NCBI RefSeq assembly: GCF_002018875.1
Contig: NZ_MVOL01000011.1
Span: 229,329-293,328 of the forward strand
Direction of reading: 5' to 3'
Origin: Pseudomonas sp. MF4836
Lineage (GTDB): Bacteria; Pseudomonadota; Gammaproteobacteria; Pseudomonadales; Pseudomonadaceae
Length of the DNA stretch: 64,000 nucleotides
Shown here piece after piece: positions 16,560 to 23,694 of this stretch; position 1 is the stretch's first letter, and each line of letters starts with the position of its first letter. A program made the position numbers and the translations under genes. Under the pieces are notes generated by a model. It was not told the DNA's origin, ran no database searches, and saw only the letters and a list, made by a program, of their open reading frames with translations.

Positions 16560-16853
16560 ATGAACCACACCCCAGCTCCGTCCCCTACCCTCACCACCCT
16601 CGGCGATATCGCCTTTGCCGACTGCGGCGAACACCCCCACCCGCTGTTTCGGGTCAATGCCGATGTGCCCGCAGCCGATGCCCTGCCGCATGCCTCGGCG
16701 CTGCTACATCTGGCAAAACAGTTCTCTCTGGAAGCCGCCTTGGAACCCCAGGTCGACCGCTATGCTTGGGCAGCACATTACTTGGGAGAGATGGCCAGGG
16801 CAGCGATGGATGATGTGCACGCTGCGCTAGCGGCGGCGTCTGAACGGCGCTGA
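16560..16853 (+). CDS. DUF3077-like small protein
   Basis: 97 residues from the ATG at 16560, nine bases after GAAAGGAG. The pattern LFRVNADVPAADALPHASALLHLAK followed after about 30 residues by WAAHYLGEMARAAMDD resembles the DUF3077 family, a Pseudomonas group of unknown function that is often present in several copies. The mature protein is cytoplasmic with no membrane segment. Expression is probably governed by the structured leader. The family assignment is from memory of the pattern. (The quoted residues are in two motifs: ADALPHASALLHLAK and AAHYLGEMARAAMDD.). Confidence 0.7.
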   Translation: MNHTPAPSPTLTTLGDIAFADCGEHPHPLFRVNADVPAADALPHASALLHLAKQFSLEAALEPQVDRYAWAAHYLGEMARAAMDDVHAALAAASERR

Positions 16854-16858
16854 CCCAA

Positions 16859-16882
16859 GACGGGCAGAACCCTCTGCCCGTC
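16859..16882 (+). terminator. Hairpin after the DUF3077-like gene
   Basis: GACGGGCAG (16859-16867) pairs perfectly with CTGCCCGTC (16874-16882) around AACCCT, five bases after the stop. No T-run follows, so termination strength is uncertain. It separates this gene from the higBA promoter. Confidence 0.6.
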
Positions 16883-16905
16883 CATCGCCTACTCTCCCCA
16901 TTGAC

Positions 16906-16937
16906 TTGTTTAGGTCCCGGGATGGGACTAGGATCCC
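16906..16937 (+). promoter_or_regulatory. higBA promoter with overlapping operator palindromes
   Basis: TTGTTT (16906-16911) and TAGGAT (16929-16934) are spaced 17 bp. Between and over them lie GTCCC-N5-GGGAC (16914-16928) and GGGAT-N9-ATCCC (16919-16937), which share bases. HigA-type antitoxins usually bind such palindromes to repress their operon. Transcription from this -10 would begin close to the higB ATG, giving a very short or absent leader. Confidence 0.55.
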
Positions 16938-16940
16938 GCC

Positions 16941-17249
16941 ATGAGAATTATCGCCATCAGTCATTTGAAGGCCTTCTGGGAGAAGCACCCCGATTCGGAA
17001 CAAGCCTTCCTGGCCTGGATTGACGAGGCAAAAACCGCCCACTGGTCCACCCCTGTGCAAATCAAGGAACAGTACCGCAGCGCCAGCATTCTCAAAAGCC
17101 GCAGGGTCGTGTTCAACATCAAAGGTAATGACTACCGGCTGGTGGTCGCCGTGGCCTACCGCTTCGGCGCCCTCTACATAAAGTTCGTCGGCACCCATGC
17201 GCAGTACGACGCCATCGACGCCGACCGCATTGATATGGAGCAAGCATGA
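16941..17249 (+). CDS. higB: HigB-type mRNA interferase toxin
   Basis: 102 residues, close to the usual ~100 for the HigB_toxin family of ribosome-dependent mRNA endonucleases. Diagnostic features are the N-terminal MRIIAISHLKAFWEKHPD, the central KSRRVVFNIKGNDYRLVVAV strand region and the C-terminal FVGTHAQYDAID, containing the conserved His near the active site. The toxin gene precedes the antitoxin gene, as is typical for hig systems, and overlaps it by four bases (ATGA). Confidence 0.9.
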   Translation: MRIIAISHLKAFWEKHPDSEQAFLAWIDEAKTAHWSTPVQIKEQYRSASILKSRRVVFNIKGNDYRLVVAVAYRFGALYIKFVGTHAQYDAIDADRIDMEQA

Positions 17250-17617
17250 ATATTCGCCCTATTCACACCGACCAGGACTACCGCGCGGCGCTGAAAAATG
17301 TGTCGCCATTTTTTGATGACGAGCCCACCCCCGGTACCCCTGAAGGCGATTACTTCGACGTGATGGTGACCCTGATCGAGGCCTATGAGGCCAAGCACTT
17401 TCCAGTCGACCTGCCGAACCCGATCGAGGCCATCAAGTTCCGCATGGAACAGTCGGGATTGTCGGTGGCCGACCTGGTACCCGCCATCGGCCGTACCAAC
17501 CGGGTGTACGAAGTGCTCAATGGCAAGCGCGCGCTGACCCTTCCGATGATCTGGAAACTGCACCAGCTGTTCGGTATCCCCGCGCAAAGCCTGATCAAGC
17601 CGGTCAAACCGGTGTAA
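17246..17617 (+). CDS. higA: HigA-type antitoxin with XRE helix-turn-helix
   Basis: 123 residues. The N-terminal half is acidic (FFDDEPTPGTPEGDYFDVM), a pattern common in antitoxins of this class. The C-terminal half has an XRE-like helix-turn-helix (LSVADLVPAIGRTNRVYEVL then LTLPMIWKLHQLFGIP). It should bind and neutralise HigB and repress the operon through the palindromes at 16914-16937. The ATGA overlap with higB suggests coupled translation. Eleven bases separate it from the convergent HxlR gene. Confidence 0.9.
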   Translation: MNIRPIHTDQDYRAALKNVSPFFDDEPTPGTPEGDYFDVMVTLIEAYEAKHFPVDLPNPIEAIKFRMEQSGLSVADLVPAIGRTNRVYEVLNGKRALTLPMIWKLHQLFGIPAQSLIKPVKPV

Positions 17618-17628
17618 TCCCCCCGCGT

Positions 17629-18027
17629 TCACATAGCCTGTGCAGCCCCCATCCGCTCACGGTTATGCATCAACTCATCCAGCGCATCGGCATTCTCGTC
17701 AGCCCACGAGTACAGGGCCCTCAAGGGCTCGACAAAGCGCCAGCCCAGGGGTGTGAGGGCGTACTCCACCCGCGGTGGCATGTCCTGCAATACGGTACGG
17801 GCCACTGCGCCATCGCGCTCCAGCTCGCGCAAGGTCTGGGTCAGCATTTTCTGGGAGATGCCCGGCATGCTGCGTTGCAACTGGCTGCTGCGCGAGGCTC
17901 CGAAGCTCAGGCAGTACAGGACCATCGAGGTCCACTTGGTCGACAGCAGCGTATGAATGCGCCGTGGTGGGCAGGTTTCTTCGACGATCAGGGGACCGGC
18001 TACAGGAACGTAAGTGAGATCGCTCAT
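17629..18027 (-). CDS. HxlR-family transcriptional regulator
   Basis: 132 residues. The winged helix is typical: LLSTKWTSMVLYCLSFG, then GISQKMLTQTLRELERDGAV, then PRVEYALTPLGWRF. An N-terminal Cys (CPPRR, residue 19) just before the HTH corresponds to the redox-sensitive position in many HxlR proteins that sense quinones or aldehydes. It is divergent from a quinone-oxidoreductase-like gene, and two overlapping palindromes lie in the promoter gap, so regulation of that gene is likely. Confidence 0.92.
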   Translation of the reverse strand: MSDLTYVPVAGPLIVEETCPPRRIHTLLSTKWTSMVLYCLSFGASRSSQLQRSMPGISQKMLTQTLRELERDGAVARTVLQDMPPRVEYALTPLGWRFVEPLRALYSWADENADALDELMHNRERMGAAQAM

Positions 18028-18047
18028 GGTGACTTCCGCAGGTCTTG

Positions 18048-18081
18048 GGCACTAAAAAGTGCCTGATTTACAGTCAGGCAC
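18048..18081. promoter_or_regulatory. Overlapping palindromes, candidate HxlR operator
   Basis: GGCACT-AAAA-AGTGCC (18048-18063) is a perfect palindrome. Its right arm is reused in GTGCCTGA-N7-TCAGGCAC (18059-18081), also perfect. The two cannot be occupied fully at the same time. They sit in the divergent gap of the HxlR and oxidoreductase genes. Confidence 0.6.
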
Positions 18082-18148
18082 CGGCGACCAATAATTCTAC
18101 CCATCCACGGCGGCGATCACCGCCCCGTCATTGATTCGAGGTTTGACC

Positions 18149-19150
18149 ATGTCCCTGCCCACCACCATGCGCGCCTTGGTGCTGCACGATTACGCCAGCG
18201 GCCGCTTCAGCGAAAGCCAGGTGCCGCTGCCCCAGGCCGGTCCCGGCGAAGTCCTGGTGCGGGTAGTCGCCAGCGGGGTCAACCCGATCGACTACAAGAT
18301 CCGCACCGGCAACGCGCCGTACGCCATGCCGGAACTGCCGGCGATCATCGGCACCGACCTGGCGGGCGTGGTCGAAGCCGTGGGGGCCGGCGTCAGCCAA
18401 TTCGTTGTCGGCGATGAAGTCTATGGCCTCACCGGCGGTGTTCGTGGCCTGCAAGGCTCGTTGGCCGAATACGCCGCGGTGGACGCCCGCTTGCTGGCCC
18501 ATAAGCCAAGCACCCTCAGCCTGCGAGAAGCGGCGGCCATGCCCCTGGTGTTCCTCACGGCCTGGGAAGGGCTGGTGGACCGGGCCAAGGTCGGCGCCGG
18601 ACACAAGGTGCTGGTGCATGGCGGTGCCGGTGGCGTAGGCCATGCAGCGGTGCAGATTGCCCGCTCCCTGGGGGCCGAGGTGTTCGCCACCGTGTCGGCC
18701 GGTAAAAAGCACATTGTCGAAGGCTACGGCGCGACCGCCATCGACTACCGCACCCAGGGCGTCGCCGATTACGTGACGGCCCACACCGCAGGGGCCGGGT
18801 TCGATGTGATCTACGACACCGTCGGCGGTGCCAGCCTGGATGACTCGTTTGCCGCCATCGCCCACTACGGCCATATCGCCAGTTGCGCCGCCTTTGGCCA
18901 GCATGGGCTGGCCGTGGGTTCGCTGCGCTGCATGACCCTGTCCGGGGTATTTGTCCTCCTGCCCATGCTCAGCGGCAACGGCCGCGCCCATCACGGTGAC
19001 ATCCTCAAGGCGGCGGCGCAGATGGTCGAGCAAGGCCATTTCAGACCGCTGCTGGATGCCCGGCGCTATACCCTAACCGAGGCCCACGCCGCCCACGATG
19101 CCGTCGAGCAAGGCACGGCCGTGGGCAAGGTGGTGATCGATATCGCCTGA
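18149..19150 (+). CDS. Zinc-independent quinone oxidoreductase / MDR family
   Basis: 333 residues from the ATG at 18149 (GAGG eight bases upstream). It belongs to the medium-chain dehydrogenase/reductase superfamily: an N-terminal GroES-like domain (GVNPIDYKIRTG, PAIIGTDLAGVVEAVG) and a Rossmann domain with VLVHGGAGGVGHAAVQIA for NADPH. The catalytic and structural zinc ligands of alcohol dehydrogenases are absent, as in QOR/zeta-crystallin enzymes. It likely reduces quinones or reactive enones. The divergent HxlR regulator with an N-terminal Cys supports a role in electrophile or quinone stress. Confidence 0.92.
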   Translation: MSLPTTMRALVLHDYASGRFSESQVPLPQAGPGEVLVRVVASGVNPIDYKIRTGNAPYAMPELPAIIGTDLAGVVEAVGAGVSQFVVGDEVYGLTGGVRGLQGSLAEYAAVDARLLAHKPSTLSLREAAAMPLVFLTAWEGLVDRAKVGAGHKVLVHGGAGGVGHAAVQIARSLGAEVFATVSAGKKHIVEGYGATAIDYRTQGVADYVTAHTAGAGFDVIYDTVGGASLDDSFAAIAHYGHIASCAAFGQHGLAVGSLRCMTLSGVFVLLPMLSGNGRAHHGDILKAAAQMVEQGHFRPLLDARRYTLTEAHAAHDAVEQGTAVGKVVIDIA

Positions 19151-19221
19151 CAGCTCCCGCCACGACAGGCTGGATCCCGCTATGCTCTGCCTCCTCTTTG
19201 TATGGAACAGAGCAACCGGCC

Positions 19222-19938
19222 ATGAGTTTTCCCGCAGCCATCCTGAGCCAACTGCCGGGCATCGAACATGACTTCGCCGCAGTCGATGCCCCGCGACCCG
19301 CGTCGTTGTTCTTCTGCGCCCAGGCTCACACCGCCACGGTGATTGAAATCGACGAGAGACAGCCCGCCGGAGTGATCGAGGCCGACGCGGTCTTCACTCG
19401 CAGCCGGCGCCCCATTGCGGTGATTACCGCCGACTGCCTGCCGCTCCTGGTCGCCTCCGCCGACGGCGCACTGGTGGCGGCCATTCATGGCGGCTGGCAG
19501 GGTTTGCAGCGCGGCATCATCGGCCATACGTTACAGCGCCTTGAGGCAGAGGGCGTTTCACGCCAGCAGTTGAGGATTGCCATCGGCCCCGCGATCAAGC
19601 CGTGCTGCTATGAAGTGAGCCCCGGGTTTATCGCCACTCTGGAAGCGACCCAGGGGCATCTTTGGCAAGGCACACAACCGCCCTGGTTCGACGCTCAACC
19701 CCAGCCGCAACGGGCTCCAGCCATAGCACCGCCACCACCGACGCAGGCGGGCAGCCTGTGGTTTGACCTGAACCGCTACGCCCTCCTGCAACTGCACGCC
19801 GAAGGCGTCGCGTCGGAGCAAGTCGCCGTCAGCCCATCGTGCACCTATTGCTCCACCCAAGCCCTGGCCAGCTACCGCCGTCGAAACCATCGCGGGGAAG
19901 CCAAGGCCTTTCAGTATTCATGGATCCAGCGAGCCTGA
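19222..19938 (+). CDS. PgeF/YfiH-like polyphenol oxidase family protein
   Basis: 238 residues from the ATG at 19222. The family, once called laccase-domain, includes the peptidoglycan editing factor PgeF. Metal-site motifs are present: the His in AQAHTATV, Cys in TADCLPLLV and His in HGGWQG (usually HAGWRG), plus the C-terminal SPSCTYCSTQALASYRR. The region FDAQPQPQRAPAIAPPPP is a Pro-rich insertion not expected in PgeF. No clpB or rluD neighbour, the usual context of PgeF in Pseudomonas, is present, so this is probably a paralogue. Confidence 0.85.
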   Translation: MSFPAAILSQLPGIEHDFAAVDAPRPASLFFCAQAHTATVIEIDERQPAGVIEADAVFTRSRRPIAVITADCLPLLVASADGALVAAIHGGWQGLQRGIIGHTLQRLEAEGVSRQQLRIAIGPAIKPCCYEVSPGFIATLEATQGHLWQGTQPPWFDAQPQPQRAPAIAPPPPTQAGSLWFDLNRYALLQLHAEGVASEQVAVSPSCTYCSTQALASYRRRNHRGEAKAFQYSWIQRA

Positions 19939-20056
19939 TACCCAAGGTTCAACTTCGCACCACCGAACAGAGGGTGACCCGTCGCAATAGCGCCTGTGCT
20001 TCGCGCGACGGCTGCGCTAACGTTGCACATTTTCCAGATCACCACAGGGAGTGAAC

Positions 20057-20629
20057 GTGTCCGATAACCTTTATTCACCGCCACAGGCGCCGCTGCTGCA
20101 CACCCCAGTGCAGGAGCAACAAGCTTTTTACGTGGTGTCACGGGGCAAGTTCCTGACCCTGTTCGTACTGACGTTTGGCCTGTACCAGTTGTTTTGGGCC
20201 TATCAGAACTGGCGCCAGTTCAAACAGGCCACCCAGCAGCCGATGTGGCCCATGGCGCGGGCGTTTTTTGCGATTTTCTGGACCCACGCCCTGTACCGCG
20301 AGGCCGATGCCTGGATCAAGCAAAACGGGCGCAGCCACCCTTGGCGGCATGCAGAACTGGCGACCTGGTTTGTATTGCTGGCGATTGCGAGCAAGGTGCT
20401 CGATGCCATGGTCAGAAAGAACATCGGCGCGCCGTTGCTCGACATCATCAACCTGGTGCTGATTCCGCTGCAGGCCGTGGTGACCTTCGAAGGCCAGCGC
20501 GGGCTGAATGTCGCCGGCGGCGACCCGCAGGGCCAGAGCAACGCACGCTTCACGCCCATCAACTACGTTTTTATCGTGATCGGCGTGGTGCTCTGGCTAT
20601 TGGTGGCGGTGGGCCTGCTGGTCACCTAG
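20057..20629 (+). CDS. Hypothetical membrane protein, 190 aa
   Basis: Translation probably starts at the GTG at 20057, five bases after AGGGAG; an in-frame GTG at 20051 overlaps that site. After a Pro-rich cytoplasmic start (NLYSPPQAP), hydrophobic segments are visible around residues 28-48, 60-75, 93-115, 125-140 and 168-188. The protein contains YQNWRQFKQATQ, a polar loop often seen in Pseudomonas membrane proteins that begin with NPY.PP. I do not recognise a function. It has no operon partner. Confidence 0.75.
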   Translation: MSDNLYSPPQAPLLHTPVQEQQAFYVVSRGKFLTLFVLTFGLYQLFWAYQNWRQFKQATQQPMWPMARAFFAIFWTHALYREADAWIKQNGRSHPWRHAELATWFVLLAIASKVLDAMVRKNIGAPLLDIINLVLIPLQAVVTFEGQRGLNVAGGDPQGQSNARFTPINYVFIVIGVVLWLLVAVGLLVT

Positions 20630-20647
20630 CAGACCCACTGCCAGGCC

Positions 20648-21001
20648 TTACGCGCTGACGTAGACCCAGGCCTGAATCCCGGACTGCAACGCCACGCTGA
20701 CGCGTTTGTAGTCCGCCACTTCGTAGCTGTCCGCGGCGGCCAGCTCCTGCGGGGTGATTTGAAACACGGTGCCCGGGATCGGCGCACTGGCCGCGCTGCC
20801 CGGACGCAGGATCGGGTGATGGGTCTTGCCGCTGGCAGCCAGCACTTGCGGGTCGGTGATTTCCACCCAGGCCTGGTCATAGCCCAGCATGGCGTCGGCG
20901 CTGCCGTTCAACTCGCGGCCGAAGTTGGCGATCTGTACGGCTTTGTCTTGCAGGGTGCCATAGGAAAACAAGTGAACCGTTGTTTCTGTTGCCACGCTCA
21001 T
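20648..21001 (-). CDS. Gamma-glutamylcyclotransferase (AIG2-like) family protein
   Basis: 117 residues. The family signature is clear: LFSYGTLQ at residues 11-18 forms the substrate loop, and Glu in ADSYEVADYKR is the catalytic acid position. These enzymes convert gamma-glutamyl compounds to 5-oxoproline, but many small AIG2-like proteins have untested substrates. It is cytoplasmic. It lies downstream of a GNAT gene in the same direction, separated by a strong hairpin, so it is likely transcribed separately. Confidence 0.88.
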   Translation of the reverse strand: MSVATETTVHLFSYGTLQDKAVQIANFGRELNGSADAMLGYDQAWVEITDPQVLAASGKTHHPILRPGSAASAPIPGTVFQITPQELAAADSYEVADYKRVSVALQSGIQAWVYVSA

Positions 21002-21052
21002 CGGTACCTCCTGAATAGATAAACACTGTGCCTCAAGGGCGGTTTTCCAACC

Positions 21053-21082
21053 CGGGCGCGGGGCGCTGCTGACCCGCGCCCG
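21053..21082 (-). terminator. GC-rich hairpin between GNAT and cyclotransferase genes
   Basis: CGGGCGCGGG (21053-21062) pairs perfectly with CCCGCGCCCG (21073-21082). It begins ten bases beyond the GNAT stop codon. The following bases (minus strand GGTTGG) give no T-run. Confidence 0.55.
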
Positions 21083-21091
21083 TTACCGGAT

Positions 21092-21571
21092 TCAAGCCGG
21101 GGCGTAACGCAGGTGGATCAAGGCGACGCGCTCGTCCAGCTTGTTTTTGCGGGCTTCAATGGCGAACGGCACAAAGCCCAGTTTCGGGTACAGCAGCAGT
21201 CCGGCGACGTTGCTGTTGAAGCACGACAGAGTGACCTCGGCGGCCTGGTGTCGACTGCGGGCGATCTCGATCATGTGCAGGATCAGCGCTGCACCGACAC
21301 CGGTTCCGCGGGCCTCGGGGTCGACGATGACGTTGCCGATGGTGCAGGTGCCCTGCGCTTCCCAGAGGTAGAAGTTAGCGAAACCCACGACCTGGCCATC
21401 GCGCTCGATCACTGTTGAATCACTGCGCTTGGCGATGGACTCGCGCAACTGCTCGTGGGTCAGCGGCCAATGGGCGGCCGGGAAGAAAAAGAACAGGTCC
21501 TGCTCGGTTTGGGCGAAGCTGCAAACCCGTGGAATATCCCGTTCTTCTGCCGCGCGGAAGGTGAAGCTCAT
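21092..21571 (-). CDS. GNAT-family N-acetyltransferase
   Basis: 159 residues with the four GNAT motifs in order. The acetyl-CoA loop is VDPEARGTGVGAALI (motif A), preceded by TIGNVIVD and followed by VTLSCFNSNVAGLLLYPKLGF (shown as two motifs: LSCFNSNVAG and LYPKLGF). It transfers an acetyl group from acetyl-CoA, but the acceptor is unknown. It stands between the LysE exporter gene and the cyclotransferase, all on the minus strand, without overlaps. Confidence 0.9.
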   Translation of the reverse strand: MSFTFRAAEERDIPRVCSFAQTEQDLFFFFPAAHWPLTHEQLRESIAKRSDSTVIERDGQVVGFANFYLWEAQGTCTIGNVIVDPEARGTGVGAALILHMIEIARSRHQAAEVTLSCFNSNVAGLLLYPKLGFVPFAIEARKNKLDERVALIHLRYAPA

Positions 21572-21619
21572 GCTCTGTCTCCTGACATCAAGGTCCTGCC
21601 ATTACGCCAACTCGCTGCC

Positions 21620-22261
21620 TCAGCGGCTGGTCACCAAATGGGCGCCGAACAGCATGTAGCAACTGCCGGCAAAACGTTCCAGCCACTTGCGTGAGCGGCC
21701 ATACGCCCCGGCCACGCGGCTGCTGGCAAAAAACAGCGCCACGCTGCAATACCAGCAGAACGACAGCGACGCCATGGTCAGCACCGCCAGGGCCAGCAGC
21801 AGCGGTGGCAGTGTCGCCGGCATCGAGGTGGCAAAAATAGTGGCGACAAACAGCGCCGACTTGGGGTTGGTCATGTTGCCCAAAAAGCCCAGGCGGTAGG
21901 CCGAGAACAGGCTGCGCGCCGGCTCGTGCGGCAGGCCATTGGCGTCGACCGCGACGGCCGGTTTACGGCGAAACTGCTTGAGCCCCAGGTAGATCAGGTA
22001 GCAGCCGCCAGCGATCTTGAACGCCAGGTACAGAGCCGGCGCCGCGGTGAACAGCGACTTGATCCCCAAACCGCCCGCCAGGCCCCAGAGCACGGTGCCG
22101 CTGGCCACGCCCAGGGCGGCGAACAGGCCGTGGCGCCTGGAGCAACTGGCCGCAAGCTGCGCCGTGGTGAAGAAGTTTGGCCCCGGGGTGATGACCGCAA
22201 CGGTCCAGAGCAACGCCAGCGACAGCAAGGGAGCCGCGTAGATCAGGTGTGGGAGCTGCAT
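21620..22261 (-). CDS. LysE/RhtB-family amino-acid exporter
   Basis: 213 residues with about six membrane helices. The family signature VAVITPGPNFFTTAQLAA is at the end of the first helix, and GVASGTVLWGLAGGLGI, LGLKQFRR and FLGNMTNPKSALFVATIF follow in the expected order. Such inner-membrane proteins export amino acids or derivatives. The divergent AraC-type gene is probably its regulator, a common Pseudomonas arrangement. The substrate cannot be inferred. Confidence 0.93.
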   Translation of the reverse strand: MQLPHLIYAAPLLSLALLWTVAVITPGPNFFTTAQLAASCSRRHGLFAALGVASGTVLWGLAGGLGIKSLFTAAPALYLAFKIAGGCYLIYLGLKQFRRKPAVAVDANGLPHEPARSLFSAYRLGFLGNMTNPKSALFVATIFATSMPATLPPLLLALAVLTMASLSFCWYCSVALFFASSRVAGAYGRSRKWLERFAGSCYMLFGAHLVTSR

Positions 22262-22399
22262 GAGCCAACCGCCATGACAGGAGAAGGGAGAGCACGTTCT
22301 ACTCCACTCCGGGGCTGTGGATCAACCGGTATGCCGGCTGACAGCGCTTGCGCCTTGGGTTAACGTGCGTTCCTTGCCCCTGCTACCAAGACCGCTCCA

Positions 22400-23209
22400 A
22401 TGGCCAAGCCAACGCCCCCGACCGACTGGGTTCACCGCGCTCCCCCTGCCCAGGGGCTGGAGCGCATCGAGGCGTTTTTTTCGGGCCATGGCTACGACCC
22501 TCATCGGCATGACACCTACGCCATCGGCCGGACCCTGGCCGGTGTCCAGAGTTTTCAGTATCGCGGCGGTTGGCGGCACAGCCTGCCCGGCGCCACCATG
22601 GTCCTGCACCCCGACGAGCTGCATGACGGCGAAGCCGGGACCCAGGAAGGTTTTCAGTACCGGATGCTGTATGTCGAGCCGGCGCTGATCCAGCAGATCC
22701 TCGGCGGCCAGCCGCTGCCCTTCATCAAGGACGGCCTGTCCAGCGACCCGCGGCTGGCCGCCGCCACCGACACCTTGCTGCGCAGCATGCACAGCCCCCT
22801 CGACCCGCTGGAACAGCAAGACGCGCTGTACGACCTGGCCCAGGCGCTAAATGCGGTGTCCGGCGTGCCGCTGCAACGTCAGCGCTTCGATTACCTGGCG
22901 GCGGAACGTGCCCGCGAACTGATCCACGGTGCCCTCGAGCGCAGTGTCACCCTCGACGAGTTGGCCGAGCACAGCGGCCGCGATCGCTGGAGCCTGTCGC
23001 GGGACTTTCGCCTGTTGTTCGGCACCAGCCCCTACCGCTACCTGACCATGCGCCGCCTGGACCTGGTGCGCGCCCTGTTGATGCAGGGCCAGTCGCTGGT
23101 CAGCGCGGCGCTGATGGCCGGCTTTACCGACCAGAGCCACATGACCCGCCAGTTCAGCAAGACCTACGGCCTGCCCCCGGCCCGCTGGCTGAAAATGCAC
23201 GGCCGCTGA
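22400..23209 (+). CDS. AraC-family transcriptional regulator
   Basis: 269 residues. The N-terminal half is a cupin-like sensing domain (HGYDPHRHDTYAIGRTL; HPDELHDGEAG). The C-terminal half has two helix-turn-helix units: VTLDELAEHSGRDRWSLSR and QSLVSAALMAGFTDQSHMTR, ending with GLPPARWLK. This layout matches activators that switch on an adjacent LysE-type exporter when its amino-acid substrate accumulates. The LysE gene is divergent, 138 bp away. Confidence 0.93.
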   Translation: MAKPTPPTDWVHRAPPAQGLERIEAFFSGHGYDPHRHDTYAIGRTLAGVQSFQYRGGWRHSLPGATMVLHPDELHDGEAGTQEGFQYRMLYVEPALIQQILGGQPLPFIKDGLSSDPRLAAATDTLLRSMHSPLDPLEQQDALYDLAQALNAVSGVPLQRQRFDYLAAERARELIHGALERSVTLDELAEHSGRDRWSLSRDFRLLFGTSPYRYLTMRRLDLVRALLMQGQSLVSAALMAGFTDQSHMTRQFSKTYGLPPARWLKMHGR

Positions 23210-23289
23210 GCCACGCACAATCGTACAAGAAGCGCAAAAGACCGCTGGCTACTCTGGGCACTCAAGAATCAATTGCCCGGAACCCCGCC

Positions 23290-23685
23290 ATGACCACGAC
23301 CACCAATCAAATCTCGTCCCTGCCCTACCAAAGCCTGAACTTCGCGCAGAAGCACAGCCTGTTCAGCGAACACTGGCAAGCCAAGGTCATCGCCGAAATG
23401 AACGACTACCAGTTCAAGCTGGTAAAGCTGCTGGGGGATTTCATCTGGCACGACCACCTGGACACCGACGAGACCTTCATCGTCCTCGAAGGCCAGTTGC
23501 GGATCGACTTTCCCGATGGCCAGGTGTTCGTCAACCCGGGGGAGATGTTTGTCGTGCCCAAGGGCCTCAAGCACAAGCCGTTTGCCGAGCACGAAGTGAA
23601 ACTGCTGCTGATCGAACCCAAGGGCGTGCGCAATACCGGCCATGAAGGCGGCGAACGCACCGCCGCCAATGACGTGTGGATCTAA
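23290..23685 (+). CDS. Cupin-domain protein
   Basis: 131 residues forming one small beta-barrel cupin. Motif 1 is HDHLDTDETFIVLEGQL with two His and one Glu, and motif 2 is PGEMFVVPKGLKHKP with a final His, so the metal site looks intact. Such single-domain cupins are usually isomerases, dioxygenases or ligand-binding proteins; nothing narrows this one. It follows the AraC gene by 80 bp and ends nine bases before the convergent MFS gene. Confidence 0.88.
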   Translation: MTTTTNQISSLPYQSLNFAQKHSLFSEHWQAKVIAEMNDYQFKLVKLLGDFIWHDHLDTDETFIVLEGQLRIDFPDGQVFVNPGEMFVVPKGLKHKPFAEHEVKLLLIEPKGVRNTGHEGGERTAANDVWI

Positions 23686-23694
23686 GTCCCGCGC

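Noticed and set aside
16039..16563. Open frames through the leader of the DUF3077-like gene
   Set aside because: They run through a REP pair and a structured RNA. Similar translations have probably been annotated as proteins elsewhere, but the base-pairing explains the sequence better.
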